A stretch of DNA of 64,000 nucleotides, taken from positions 367,351-431,350 of the forward strand of contig NZ_SHMH01000004.1 in NCBI RefSeq assembly GCF_004283755.1. The letters run 5' to 3'. A program made the translations under genes and the position numbers. This DNA is from Pseudoxanthomonas winnipegensis (GTDB taxonomy: Bacteria; Pseudomonadota; Gammaproteobacteria; Xanthomonadales; Xanthomonadaceae). Positions 8,670 through 18,044 of this stretch are shown here, in pieces. The notes below the pieces were generated by a model, which saw only the letters and a program-made list of their open reading frames with translations, did not search any database and had not been told where the DNA came from. Each line of letters begins with the position of its first letter. Position 1 is the stretch's first letter.

Positions 8670-9407
8670 CTAGCCGGCCACATCCTCGATGCGGTCCCAA
8701 GTGCGTCCGTCGAAGGCTTCCAGCGGTGCGAACCGGCGCTTGTAGGCCATCTTGCGGTGGCCATCGATCCAGTAGCCCAGGTACAGATGCGTGCGCAGGT
8801 CGCGTCGGGCCCAGTCGATCTGGCGCAGGATCGCTAGCGTGCCCAGGCTGCGTGCGGCCAGGTCCGGGTCGAAGAAGGTGTACACCGCCGACAGGGCGCC
8901 GGGCACCCGGTCGGTGACGGCCACCGCGATCAGCCGGCCGTCCTCGCGCAGTTCCAGGAAGCGCGTCTGCGACCAGCGCCCGACCAGGAACTGTTCGAAC
9001 TCGTTCGCGCCGTGATCGTCCATGCCCCCACCGACATGGCGGCTGGTGAGGTAGCGCTGGTACAAGGCCAGATGCTCCTCGCTGCGCTGGGCGGGCACCA
9101 CGCGCGCCTCCACCCCCGCATTGCGCGCCGCGCAGCGACGCTGGCTGCGATCGGGCGTGAAATGCGCCACCGGGATACGCACCGGCACGCATGCGCGACA
9201 GCCATGGCAATGCGGGCGATAGACCAGATCGCCGGAGCGGCGGAAGCCCCACGACAGCGCGGTCGGATAGAACATCGGCAGACGCGGATCGCGCGGGTCG
9301 AGCACCAGGTCGCGCGCCGTGCGCTCGGGCCAGTAGCCGCAGGCATGTTCGCCGGTATGGAACAGCCGCACGTCGTCGCGCGGCGGCAGGGCGCCGCTGC
9401 CCATCAT
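8670..9407 (-). CDS. bpt: Aspartate/glutamate leucyltransferase (Bpt)
   Basis: 245 residues. It transfers leucine from leucyl-tRNA to N-terminal Asp or Glu of proteins, marking them for ClpSAP degradation (N-end rule). The ATE family N-terminus is present, with [22 protein letters not shown] and the cysteine pair of [15 protein letters not shown]. The C-terminal acyltransferase region includes VYTFFDPD and [19 protein letters not shown]. The start at MMGSG has a strong AAGGAGG Shine-Dalgarno sequence 6 bases upstream. Length matches the bacterial family. Confidence 0.95.
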   Translation of the reverse strand: MMGSGALPPRDDVRLFHTGEHACGYWPERTARDLVLDPRDPRLPMFYPTALSWGFRRSGDLVYRPHCHGCRACVPVRIPVAHFTPDRSQRRCAARNAGVEARVVPAQRSEEHLALYQRYLTSRHVGGGMDDHGANEFEQFLVGRWSQTRFLELREDGRLIAVAVTDRVPGALSAVYTFFDPDLAARSLGTLAILRQIDWARRDLRTHLYLGYWIDGHRKMAYKRRFAPLEAFDGRTWDRIEDVAG

Positions 9408-9716
9408 GCCGCGCCTCCTTCTCCCCGCGCGCCGCACGCGCGCCGCGGCAGCGCGGCGTTGCAGAGCGGATGGGGCAGGGGCGTCGGCATGGCCGCAGCA
9501 TACTGTGCCCTCGCCGTCCCGCCATGTGAGATCGGGTCCGCGTCGTGGCGCGGGCAGACGACCTGCCGCCCGCCGCCGCCATCGCCGCCGGTCGGCGCCT
9601 CGTCTTGACGCGGCTGTCCGCCGTCTTAATGCGCCCGTGCCCGGGGTCAACGCGGGCCGCGATGCGGCGTTCTCCTTGCCAGTGGCACGTTGCCACGACA
9701 CTGGAAGGAAGCACGC
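9408..9716. other. Gene-free interval between bpt and the EF-hand gene
   Basis: This 309-base stretch separates two divergent genes. It must contain both promoters, but no convincing -35/-10 pair stands out. No protein-like open frame or RNA structure was recognised. Confidence 0.5.
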
Positions 9717-10346
9717 ATGCGCAAGACCCTGATCGCGTTTTCCATCGTCGCTGCGCTGGGCGCCGGCACGGCCTGGGCCGCTGGCCAGGACGCCGGCACA
9801 CCGCCCCCGCCGCCGCCCCCGTCGCCCAAGGCCCTGGACACCAACCAGGACGGCAAGATCAGCCGTGCCGAAGCCGCCGCCAACCCCTGGCTGGCCAAGC
9901 AGTTCGACGCCCTGGACAAGAACAAGGACGGCTTCCTGAGCCGCGACGAGTTGCCGCGCCCGCCGCGCGGTGAACGCGGCCACGGCCCGGGCCCTGATGG
10001 CTGGCTGTCCAGGCTGGATACCAACCACGACGGCCGTATCAGCGCCGCCGAAGCCAAGGCCGATCCCAAGTTCGCCGCCCGCTTCGCGGAGATGGACGTC
10101 AACAAGGATGGGTTCGTCGACAAGGCCGACTTCGAACAGAAGGTCAAGCAGCGTCGTGACGAATGGTTCGCCAAGGCCGACACCAACAAGGACGGCCTGT
10201 TGAGCAAGGCCGAGTTCGACGCGGCCAAGCCGGACCGCCCGATGCATGGTCCGGGCGACGAGCGCGGTCCGCGTGGGCATCGCGGTGGCCCGGACGGCGT
10301 GCCGCCGCCCCCGCCGCCGCCGGCCGACGCACCGGCCAAGTCGTAA
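9717..10346 (+). CDS. Secreted five-EF-hand calcium-binding protein
   Basis: 209 residues. A signal peptide ([21 protein letters not shown]) precedes a proline run. Five EF-hand loops follow: [48 protein letters not shown] and [12 protein letters not shown]. All have the calcium-ligating D-x-N-x-D-G pattern; the fourth ends in D rather than E. The C-terminus is rich in Gly, Arg and Pro and ends in a second polyproline run. The ATG is preceded by GGAAGGAAG. It should be periplasmic or secreted, binding calcium; its partner is unknown. A strong terminator follows. Confidence 0.9.
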   Translation: MRKTLIAFSIVAALGAGTAWAAGQDAGTPPPPPPPSPKALDTNQDGKISRAEAAANPWLAKQFDALDKNKDGFLSRDELPRPPRGERGHGPGPDGWLSRLDTNHDGRISAAEAKADPKFAARFAEMDVNKDGFVDKADFEQKVKQRRDEWFAKADTNKDGLLSKAEFDAAKPDRPMHGPGDERGPRGHRGGPDGVPPPPPPPADAPAKS

Positions 10347-10370
10347 CGGGTCGATTGCGGTTCAAGCAGC

Positions 10371-10404
10371 CCCCGCGCCGGGAACGGCGCGGGGTTTTGC
10401 TTTT
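10371..10404 (+). terminator. Rho-independent terminator after the EF-hand gene
   Basis: A perfect 10-base-pair stem (CCCCGCGCCG / CGGCGCGGGG) with a GGAA loop, followed by TTTTGCTTTT, 25 bases after the stop codon. Confidence 0.92.
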
Positions 10405-10456
10405 CAGGACGACCACGCCTCGACGCATGGCGCGGTCCTTCCCCGGCGCTCCTGCC

Positions 10457-11605
10457 TCAGAACGGCAGGCGACCGCTGGCCATCATTCCCCAGACCAGGC
10501 CGCCGCCGCCCAGCGCCATGCCCAGCACGAAGCCGGCCCAGGCCATCCAGCGCTCGCGGCGGCGATCCCGCGCGGCCTTGACCGGATCGCGCTGCGCTTC
10601 CACGGCATGGCGCCGCGCCTTGATGCGCGGCTCGACCACCAGCCCCAGGTAGCTGACGCCGCCGAACAGTCCCAGCGTCAGCAGCAGCGGCACCAGCCAG
10701 CCGTGGCCCCAGGACGCATAGGCGAGCATGCCCAGGACGAAGGCCAGCGAAAGCAGCGCGCTCAGCGCCGCGCTGCGCTTGAGCTGCGTGCGCTCGCGCT
10801 CATCCAGGGCGCCGCGCAGGTTGCGCTTGAGGCCCAGCCAGACGCCCAGGCCCGCGCCGGCCGCGCCGATCCCGATGCTGCCCAGGCCGCCCAGCAGCAG
10901 CTTGCCCACGGACTTGGCGCCGACCGACCCGGCCAGCCCCAGCGCGGTGGCCGCCGCGGCCGGCGGCGTGCCGACCGTCAGCGCGCTGGTCACGACCAGG
11001 GCGAAGGCCGCCGCCGGCGCCGAGCTGCGCGCGAATTCGCCGAAGCGCGCCAGCAGCTCGCTGCGCACCTGCTCGCGCGCCCGCGACAGGCGCTTTCGCA
11101 CGGCGGCATCGGACAAGCCCAGCAGCGCGGCGACCTGTTGCGAGCTCTGGCCCTCGCGGTAGTACAGCAGCAGCGTCTCGCGGCTCTCGGCGGGCAGGGC
11201 GTCGATGAGTTCCAGCGCGGCGGTCTCCTGCTCGGTGACCAGCAGCCGTTCGCCGGGTTCGGGCGCGGGATCGGCGGCGATGGCGATGGCCAGCTCGGCG
11301 TCTTGCCCGGTCATGGCGGCATGCTTGCGTGCCCGCAGGTGGTCGCGGGCAAGATTCCGGGTGATCTGCCGCAGCCAGGGCAGGAAGCTGTCGTGGTTCT
11401 TCAGCCGGTCCAGCCGCTGCCAGGCGCGCAGGAAGGCCTCCTGGGCGATGTCCTCGCTGGCCGCCACATCGCGCGTGATCGACAGGGCGATGGCGGTGAT
11501 CGTGTTCTGGCAGGCCGACACGATCCGGCCATAGGCGGCCGTGTCGCCGCGCCGGGCGGCGGGCAGTTCGTGGTGCAGCGTGGCATCCAGGGTCAGGGCG
11601 TGCAT
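10457..11605 (-). CDS. ECF-type RNA polymerase sigma factor with membrane-spanning C-terminus
   Basis: 382 residues, about twice the length of a plain ECF sigma factor. Residues about 15-95 form sigma region 2 (DIAQEAFLRAWQRLDRLKNH, FLPWLRQITRNLARDHLR). Residues about 135-190 form region 4 (LPAESRETLLLYYREG, VAALLGLSDAAVRKRLSRAR). The rest contains about five hydrophobic helices and ends in a short basic and hydrophobic tail. Membrane anchoring in cis suggests the sigma activity is controlled at the membrane, since no anti-sigma gene adjoins it. The signal is unknown. Confidence 0.85.
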   Translation of the reverse strand: MHALTLDATLHHELPAARRGDTAAYGRIVSACQNTITAIALSITRDVAASEDIAQEAFLRAWQRLDRLKNHDSFLPWLRQITRNLARDHLRARKHAAMTGQDAELAIAIAADPAPEPGERLLVTEQETAALELIDALPAESRETLLLYYREGQSSQQVAALLGLSDAAVRKRLSRAREQVRSELLARFGEFARSSAPAAAFALVVTSALTVGTPPAAAATALGLAGSVGAKSVGKLLLGGLGSIGIGAAGAGLGVWLGLKRNLRGALDERERTQLKRSAALSALLSLAFVLGMLAYASWGHGWLVPLLLTLGLFGGVSYLGLVVEPRIKARRHAVEAQRDPVKAARDRRRERWMAWAGFVLGMALGGGGLVWGMMASGRLPF

Positions 11606-11666
11606 GGCAAGGCTTCCGGTCGAAATCCTCGTTCCATGACGCGCCGGCCTGGCGGATGTGACCGGA

Positions 11667-12203
11667 TCAGCGCGGCGGCGAAGCCGGCGGCAGCATCGGG
11701 ATGCGCACGCGCTGCTCGTCGTCCTTCAGCCCATCGTCCTGCGGCGTGCGCGCTTGGCGGGCGGCCGCCTGCGCGGCGGCGGCCGCTTGCGCTTCTGCCT
11801 GCGCCTGCTGGCGCAGGGCGCGGTGGTGCAGGAAGGTGAACGCCGCCGCGGCCACGATCAGCGCCAGCAGCACCAGGCGGATGCGCAGCGCCCAGCGGCG
11901 CTTGTTGTGGACATCCTGGTCCGGCTCGGCGAAGGCCAGCGGCTGCGCCACGCCGGGCCGGGTGGTCTCCAGCAGGCCCTGGGCGCGCAGCAGTTCGCGC
12001 GCGTGCAGCTGGTCGTCGGCATGGCGCACCCACACGGTGGGCTGCTTGGCCTTGGGCGTGGGGTCGGAATACTTGAACTGGCTGCCGCGGCGGCCGTGAT
12101 AGGAGCGGCCGTTGCTGATGTAGGTGGCGATGCCGGCCTGCTCGAGCAACTGGGCCACGCCCTCGACGGTTTCCACGCGCTGGCTGGTGAAGATCTGGCG
12201 CAC
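11667..12203 (-). CDS. DUF2007-like membrane protein
   Basis: 178 residues. The N-terminus (IFTSQRVETVEGVAQLLEQA, then WVRHADDQLHARELLRAQGL) resembles the DUF2007 signal-transduction domain fold. A membrane helix (about residues 107-125, LRIRLVLLALIVAAAAFTFL) is followed by an alanine/glutamine-rich coiled segment and a proline-rich end. Relatives in Xanthomonas have been labelled pathogenicity-related, without a known mechanism. It lies 9 bases downstream of tesB and is probably co-transcribed with it. Confidence 0.7.
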   Translation of the reverse strand: MRQIFTSQRVETVEGVAQLLEQAGIATYISNGRSYHGRRGSQFKYSDPTPKAKQPTVWVRHADDQLHARELLRAQGLLETTRPGVAQPLAFAEPDQDVHNKRRWALRIRLVLLALIVAAAAFTFLHHRALRQQAQAEAQAAAAAQAAARQARTPQDDGLKDDEQRVRIPMLPPASPPR

Positions 12204-12212
12204 GGGGCTGCC

Positions 12213-13121
12213 TTATTCCTTGGCCGGCACGTGGGCCGCATCGCCGGCGCTGGGGACCACGCGGATCAGGCCCTCCTGCGCGGTGCTGGCCACCAGCCGA
12301 CCGGCACGGTCGAAGATCAGCCCGCGCGCCATGCCGCGCGCGTTCTGCATGGTCGGGCTGTCGATGGCGTACAGCAGCCAGTCGTCGGCGCGGAACGGGC
12401 GATGGAACCAGATCGCATGGTCCAGCGAGGCCATCTGCACATTCGGCTGGTAGTAGCTGATGCCGTGCGGGAAGTTGGCCGTGCCCAGCAGCTGGTAGTC
12501 CGAGGCATAGGCCAGCAGCGTGCGGTGCAGCTCGGGCGAGTCGCCGACCCGCTCGGACAGCCGGAACCAGAACTGCTGCCGCGGCGGCAGGCGCTGCGGA
12601 TCCAGCTCGTTGCGCGGCTGCACGTGGCGGAACTCGAACGGCCCCAGCCGGTTGAGCCAGCGCTGCACCTTGGGCGGCAGGGTGGCCATCACCTGCGGCG
12701 GCACCGAGGGCTGCTCGTCGATGTCCTCCGGCGCCGGCACCTGCGGCATCTCCGGCTGGTGCTCGACCCCGGGCTCGTCGCCCTGGAAGGACGCGGCGCA
12801 GAAGAAGATCACCTTGCCGTGCTGGATCGCCGTGACCCGGCGCACCGAGAAGCTGCCGCCGTCGCGGGTGCGGTCCACGTCGTAGACGATCGGCGCTTCC
12901 ACATCGCCTGCGCGCAGGAAGTAGGCGTGCAGCGAGTGCGCACGGCGCTGGGCGGCCGGGTCGACCGTGGCCTGCGCCGCCGACAGGGCCTGGCCCAGCA
13001 CCTGGCCGCCGAACACGTACTTGGTGCCGATGTCCCGGCTTTGGCCGCGGAAGAGGTTCTCCTCCAGGCGCTCCAGGCTGAGCAGTTCGATCAGTTCGGC
13101 GACGACGGGTTCGGGGGACAC
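12213..13121 (-). CDS. tesB: Acyl-CoA thioesterase II (TesB)
   Basis: 302 residues with the double hot-dog arrangement of TesB. The N-terminal hot-dog includes FRGQSRDIGTKYVFGGQVLGQAL and the HSLHAYFLRAGD segment; the C-terminal one includes LLAYASDYQLLGT and ASLDHAIWFHRPFRADDWLLY. The catalytic aspartate is probably within SLDHAIWFH, with partners in the following helix. It hydrolyses medium- and long-chain acyl-CoA in the cytoplasm. The only suitable start is GTG (13121) without a clear Shine-Dalgarno sequence. Confidence 0.93.
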   Translation of the reverse strand: MSPEPVVAELIELLSLERLEENLFRGQSRDIGTKYVFGGQVLGQALSAAQATVDPAAQRRAHSLHAYFLRAGDVEAPIVYDVDRTRDGGSFSVRRVTAIQHGKVIFFCAASFQGDEPGVEHQPEMPQVPAPEDIDEQPSVPPQVMATLPPKVQRWLNRLGPFEFRHVQPRNELDPQRLPPRQQFWFRLSERVGDSPELHRTLLAYASDYQLLGTANFPHGISYYQPNVQMASLDHAIWFHRPFRADDWLLYAIDSPTMQNARGMARGLIFDRAGRLVASTAQEGLIRVVPSAGDAAHVPAKE

Positions 13122-13179
13122 GGGCGGGCGCGGGCGGGCGGGTGGGCCGGCAGTATAGCGGCGGCGTCCGCGGGCCTCG

Positions 13180-13210
13180 TTGCCCGTCGCGGCGGGCTTT
13201 GCGCTACCAT
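13180..13210 (+). promoter_or_regulatory. Candidate thrS promoter
   Basis: TTGCCC (13180-13185) and TACCAT (13205-13210) are separated by 19 bases, with a TGC just before the -10. It would give a leader of about 200 bases that contains the leader peptide and terminator described below. The match to consensus is moderate. Confidence 0.35.
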
Positions 13211-13270
13211 GCAGGTCCGTTTCGACGATGAGTCAGGTGGCCCGCGCCCCGCGCCGGCCGAGCGTGCGAC

Positions 13271-13297
13271 ATGAGCACTACCACCGCCCACCGCTGA
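13271..13297 (+). CDS. Putative threonine leader peptide of thrS (MSTTTAHR)
   Basis: An eight-codon open frame, ATG AGC ACT ACC ACC GCC CAC CGC TGA, with three consecutive threonine codons. A weak GAG lies 8 bases upstream. It ends 21 bases before a strong intrinsic terminator that sits in the thrS leader. Thr codons ahead of a terminator in front of threonyl-tRNA synthetase is the classic layout of ribosome-mediated attenuation: scarcity of charged tRNA-Thr would stall the ribosome and let transcription continue into thrS. The function is inferred. Confidence 0.6.
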   Translation: MSTTTAHR

Positions 13298-13318
13298 TCC
13301 ACGCACATGGTCACCTGC

Positions 13319-13348
13319 AAGGGCGCCCGTGTGGCGCCCTTTGTGTTT
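13319..13348 (+). terminator. Intrinsic terminator in the thrS leader (attenuator)
   Basis: AAGGGCGCC / GGCGCCCTT stem with a CGTGT loop, followed by TTTGTGTTT. It lies 75 bases before the thrS start and downstream of the Thr-rich leader peptide, so it would prevent thrS expression unless bypassed. An earlier GCGCCC (13244-13249) could pair with the left arm; the real antiterminator was not resolved. Confidence 0.75.
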
Positions 13349-13422
13349 GCGCAGACCCGTCCCCAGATTTCCTCGCCTCCGACGCCCGGTCGTCGGCGCG
13401 GCCCCAAGCCCCTGAAAAGCCC

Positions 13423-15327
13423 ATGATCACGATCACGCTCCCCGATGGCAGCCGCCGTCAGTTCGATGCCCCCGTTTCCGTCATGCAGGTCGCCCAGTCG
13501 ATCGGCGCGGGCCTGGCCAAGGCCACCGTCGCCGGCGCCGTGGACGGCGTGCTGGTCGATGCCAGCGACGTCATCGACCACGACGCGACCCTGCGCATCA
13601 TCACGCCCAAGGACGAGGAGGGCGTGGAGATCATCCGCCACTCCGCCGCGCATCTGGTCGGGCATGCCGTCAAGCAGCTCTACCCGGACGTGAAGATGGT
13701 CATCGGCCCGGTGATCGCCGAAGGCTTCTACTACGACATCTATTCCGAGCGCCCCTTCACGCCCGAGGACATGGCCGCCATCGAGGCGCGCATGGCCGAG
13801 CTGATCGCGCAGGACTACGACGTGATCAAGCGGATGACCCCGCGCGCCGAGGTGATCGAAATCTTCAAGGCCCGCGGCGAGGACTACAAGCTGCGCCTGA
13901 TCGAGGACATGCCCGAGGACATCCAGGCCATGGGCATGTACTACCACCAGGAATACGTGGACATGTGCCGCGGCCCGCACGTGCCCAACACGCGCTTCCT
14001 CAAGGCCTTCAAGCTGACCCGGATCTCCGGCGCCTACTGGCGCGGCGATGCCAAGAACGAACAGCTGCAGCGCATCTACGGCACGGCCTGGGCCGACAAG
14101 AAGCAGCTGGACGCCTACATCCAGCGCATCGAGGAAGCCGAGAAGCGCGACCACCGCCGCATCGGCAAGCAGCAGGACCTGTTCCACCTGCAGGAAGAGG
14201 GCCCGGGCCTGGTGTTCTGGCATCCCAAGGGCTGGGCGCTGTGGCAGGTGGTCGAGCAGTACATGCGCCGGGTCTATCGCGAGAGCGGCTACGGCGAGGT
14301 ACGCTGCCCGCAGATCCTGGACGTGTCGCTGTGGCAGAAGTCGGGCCACTGGGACAACTACAAGGAGAACATGTTCTTTACCGAGTCGGAGAAGCGCACC
14401 TACGCGGTCAAGCCGATGAACTGCCCGGGCCACGTCCAGGTGTTCAACCAGGGCCTGCACAGCTACCGCTACCTGCCGATCCGCTACGGCGAGTTCGGCG
14501 CCTGCCACCGCAACGAGCCCTCCGGCGCGCTGCACGGCATCCTGCGCGTGCGCGGCTTCACCCAGGACGACGGCCACATCTTCTGCACCGAGGCGCAGAT
14601 CGAGGCCGAGGTCACCGCCTTCCACCAGCAGGCGCTGAAGGTGTACGCCGACTTCGGTTTCGAGGACATCCAGATCAAGATCGCCCTGCGCCCCGAATCC
14701 CGCCTGGGCGACGACGCCACCTGGGACAAGGCCGAGGACGCGCTGCGTTCGGCCCTGCGCAGCTGCGGGGTGGAATGGCAGGAGCTGCCGGGCGAGGGCG
14801 CCTTCTACGGCCCCAAGATCGAGTACCACCTGCGCGACGCCATCGGCCGCACCTGGCAGCTGGGCACGATGCAGGTCGATTTCATGATGCCCGGCCGCCT
14901 GGGTGCCGAGTATGTGGACGAAAACAGCCAGAAACGGCACCCGGTCATGCTGCACCGGGCCATCGTCGGCTCGATGGAGCGCTTCATCGGCATCCTGATC
15001 GAGCACCACGCCGGGGCCTTCCCGGCCTGGCTGGCCCCGGTCCAGGCGGTGGTCGCCAACATCACCGACGCCCAGGCGCCGTACGTCGAGCAGGTGGCGA
15101 AAACCCTTTCAAATCAAGGTTTCCGCGTGGTTTCGGATTTGCGGAACGAAAAGATCGGCTATAAGATCCGCGAACACACGCTGCAGCGGGTGCCGTATCT
15201 GCTGGTGGTCGGAGACCGCGAGAGGGACAATGGCGCCGTGGCCGTGCGCACGCGCGCAGGCGAGGATTTGGGCACAATGTCGGTCCAGGCCTTCGCCGAA
15301 CGCCTCGCGGCCGAGCAAGCGGCCTGA
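13423..15327 (+). CDS. thrS: Threonyl-tRNA synthetase
   Basis: 634 residues, the usual length. The start is [15 protein letters not shown]; an in-frame extension upstream crosses the leader region and is not coding. Domain order: TGS domain (1-60), the TAS/SAD editing domain with the [10 protein letters not shown] motif, then the class II core with [20 protein letters not shown] (zinc-site cysteine), [28 protein letters not shown] (motif 2), and [21 protein letters not shown] (motif 3). The anticodon-binding domain closes the protein. It charges tRNA-Thr in the cytoplasm. It heads the translation gene run with infC 58 bases downstream. Confidence 0.98.
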   Translation: MITITLPDGSRRQFDAPVSVMQVAQSIGAGLAKATVAGAVDGVLVDASDVIDHDATLRIITPKDEEGVEIIRHSAAHLVGHAVKQLYPDVKMVIGPVIAEGFYYDIYSERPFTPEDMAAIEARMAELIAQDYDVIKRMTPRAEVIEIFKARGEDYKLRLIEDMPEDIQAMGMYYHQEYVDMCRGPHVPNTRFLKAFKLTRISGAYWRGDAKNEQLQRIYGTAWADKKQLDAYIQRIEEAEKRDHRRIGKQQDLFHLQEEGPGLVFWHPKGWALWQVVEQYMRRVYRESGYGEVRCPQILDVSLWQKSGHWDNYKENMFFTESEKRTYAVKPMNCPGHVQVFNQGLHSYRYLPIRYGEFGACHRNEPSGALHGILRVRGFTQDDGHIFCTEAQIEAEVTAFHQQALKVYADFGFEDIQIKIALRPESRLGDDATWDKAEDALRSALRSCGVEWQELPGEGAFYGPKIEYHLRDAIGRTWQLGTMQVDFMMPGRLGAEYVDENSQKRHPVMLHRAIVGSMERFIGILIEHHAGAFPAWLAPVQAVVANITDAQAPYVEQVAKTLSNQGFRVVSDLRNEKIGYKIREHTLQRVPYLLVVGDRERDNGAVAVRTRAGEDLGTMSVQAFAERLAAEQAA

Positions 15328-15385
15328 CCTTTAAGGAACCGGCACGTCAGGGGTGCCGGCCCCATTCCATCACGGAGACTGCAAC

Positions 15386-15913
15386 ATCAGTACCCCCGAT
15401 AACAAGCAAAACCGCAAGAACCAGGAGATCCGCGTCCCGCGCGTGCGCGTGATCGGCAGCGACGGCGAAATGATCGGCGTGCTCTCGCGCGACGAGGCGC
15501 TGTCCATGGCCGAGGACGAGGGTCTGGACCTGGTCGAGATCCAGCCGCAGGCCGATCCGCCGGTGTGCAAGATCATGGACTTCGGCAAGTTCAAGTTCGA
15601 AGCCCAGAAGAAGGCCAACGAGGCCAAGAAGAAGACCAAGCAGGTCGAGATCAAGGAACTCAAGTTCCGCCCGGTCACCGACGAGGGCGACTACCAGATC
15701 AAGCTGCGCAACATGCGCCGCTTCCTGGAAGAGGGCGACAAGGTCAAGGTCAACATCCGCTTCCGTGGCCGCGAAATGAGCCACCAGGAGTTGGGTCGCG
15801 AGATGGCCTCGCGCATCGAGCGCGACCTGGGCGAGGACATCATCATCGAGTCCCGTCCGCGCCTGGAAGGCCGGCAGATGGTCATGATGATCGCGCCGAA
15901 GAAGAAGCAGTAA
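15386..15913 (+). CDS. infC: Translation initiation factor IF-3, AUC start codon
   Basis: 175 residues from an AUC start (15386-15388), eight bases after GGAG. The conserved IF-3 sequence begins immediately after this codon ([23 protein letters not shown]), and the ATG 33 bases upstream would give an unrelated N-terminal tail. IF-3 keeps ribosomal subunits apart and rejects non-canonical start codons. In Escherichia coli infC begins with AUU and is self-repressed for that reason; the AUC here implies the same loop (inference by family). The N-domain, the linker [20 protein letters not shown] and the C-domain are all present. Confidence 0.93.
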   Translation: MSTPDNKQNRKNQEIRVPRVRVIGSDGEMIGVLSRDEALSMAEDEGLDLVEIQPQADPPVCKIMDFGKFKFEAQKKANEAKKKTKQVEIKELKFRPVTDEGDYQIKLRNMRRFLEEGDKVKVNIRFRGREMSHQELGREMASRIERDLGEDIIIESRPRLEGRQMVMMIAPKKKQ

Positions 15914-15922
15914 GCCTCCCGT

Positions 15923-15941
15923 GGCGCCCTTCGCGGGCGCC
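15923..15941 (+). other. Stem-loop after infC
   Basis: GGCGCCC-TTCGC-GGGCGCC, nine bases after the infC stop. There is no T-run after it, so it is more likely an mRNA-stabilising or pausing hairpin than a terminator. Confidence 0.5.
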
Positions 15942-16011
15942 CTGTGGCGCAAGCCGCCTGACCGGGCCCGCGCCCGGTTCATCGTTCCTGGCCCTTTGCG
16001 AACCTGCTGAT

Positions 16012-16040
16012 TTGCAAGGAAATCGCCGGCCATGTATGAT
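16012..16040 (+). promoter_or_regulatory. Candidate promoter of rpmI-rplT, with structured leader
   Basis: TTGCAA (16012-16017) and TATGAT (16035-16040), 17 bases apart, followed by a GC-rich discriminator GCGCGGCCC. The roughly 150-base leader to rpmI contains hairpins (GGCCGAAAGGCC and GATCCGTTCCGGATC). In other bacteria L20 binds such a leader to repress rpmI-rplT; whether that occurs here is inference. Confidence 0.6.
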
Positions 16041-16195
16041 GCGCGGCCCGGTTTATCGCCGGGCGGCCGAAAGGCCATAGGAACCTGTCGCCGATCCGTT
16101 CCGGATCAGCGACTTACCAGCCGGTTGGGGCAGGACGGAAAGCGTGGCGCAGGCCACCGCCCAGACCAGTTATCGAAACCCACAAGGATCTAGCA

Positions 16196-16393
16196 ATGCC
16201 CAAGATCAAGACCCACCGGGCGGCGGCGAAGCGTTTCCGCAAGACCGCCTCCGGCAAGTTCAAGGCTGGCCACGCCAACCGTAGCCACATCCTCACCAAG
16301 AAGGCGACCAAGCGGAAGCGTGGTCTTCGTGCGACGAACATCATTCGCGCCGAAGATTCCGGCCGTCTGAACCGCATGCTGCCCTACCTCTGA
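16196..16393 (+). CDS. rpmI: 50S ribosomal protein L35
   Basis: 65 residues, the usual length. The basic sequence [20 protein letters not shown] and the [15 protein letters not shown] segment identify L35. It is a structural component of the large ribosomal subunit. It is followed after 11 bases by rplT, the standard L35-L20 pair. The start ATG is preceded by AAGGA. Confidence 0.98.
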   Translation: MPKIKTHRAAAKRFRKTASGKFKAGHANRSHILTKKATKRKRGLRATNIIRAEDSGRLNRMLPYL

Positions 16394-16404
16394 GGAACTA
16401 GACC

Positions 16405-16764
16405 ATGGCACGAGTCAAGCGTGGTGTGACCGCACGTCGCCGTCACAAGAAGATCATCAGCCAGGCCAAGGGCTACTACAACGCGCGCCGCAAGGTGTTC
16501 CGCGTCGCCAAGCAGGCCGTCATCAAGGCCCAGCAGTACGCCTACATCGGCCGCAAGCAGAAGAAGCGCAACTTCCGTTCGCTGTGGATCACCCGCATCA
16601 ACGCGGCGGCCCGCATCAACGGTCTGAGCTACAGCCGTTTCATGAACGGCCTGCTGAAGGCTGGCATCACCCTGGACCGCAAGGTCCTGGCCGACATCGC
16701 CGTCCACGACGCCGCCGGTTTTGCGGCGCTGGCTGAAAAGGCCAAGGGCGCGCTCGCGGCATAA
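16405..16764 (+). CDS. rplT: 50S ribosomal protein L20
   Basis: 119 residues, full length. [29 protein letters not shown] is typical, as are the [21 protein letters not shown] and [10 protein letters not shown] segments. L20 binds 23S rRNA early in assembly and, in other bacteria, represses its own operon. A strong terminator follows before pheS. Confidence 0.98.
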   Translation: MARVKRGVTARRRHKKIISQAKGYYNARRKVFRVAKQAVIKAQQYAYIGRKQKKRNFRSLWITRINAAARINGLSYSRFMNGLLKAGITLDRKVLADIAVHDAAGFAALAEKAKGALAA

Positions 16765-16826
16765 GTGTCGATCCATCGAAGCGCACCGCCTCCGCGCGGC
16801 GCTTCGGCGGAAACAGCATTGCATGC

Positions 16827-16867
16827 ATGGGGAAGGGCGCGAGTCCTTCCCCATTTTTGTTTTGGGC
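16827..16867 (+). terminator. Intrinsic terminator between rplT and pheS
   Basis: A 10-base-pair stem ATGGGGAAGG / CCTTCCCCAT with an eight-base loop, followed by TTTTTGTTTT. In enterobacteria this position holds the pheM attenuator. Here no Phe-codon leader precedes the hairpin, so it may be a plain rplT terminator. Confidence 0.9.
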
Positions 16868-16882
16868 GACCCGAAGGCGTGA

Positions 16883-17920
<1,038 letters not shown>

Positions 17921-17923
17921 GCG

Positions 17924-18034
17924 ATGGGATTGGGGATTCGGGATTCGGGATTCGTAAGAGCGGATTTCGGGCCCGGCCCCGACCTCGCATGAGTCCGCTT
18001 CTCACCCATCCCGAATCCCCAATCCCTAATCCCG
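17924..18034. repeat. Inverted repeat between pheS and pheT
   Basis: A run of GGGATT(C/G)GGGATTC units (17925-17955) and its near-complement (18007-18034, TCCCGAATCCCCAATCCC) flank about 50 bases. Such GGGATTCGGGATT elements are common between genes in Xanthomonadaceae. It could fold into a long stem in the pheST mRNA. Confidence 0.7.
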
Positions 18035-18044
18035 GAATTTCAAA

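Noticed and set aside
15353..15385. ATG at 15353 as the infC start
   Set aside because: It adds an 11-residue tail not typical of IF-3 and lacks a Shine-Dalgarno sequence; the conserved protein begins at the AUC preceded by GGAG.
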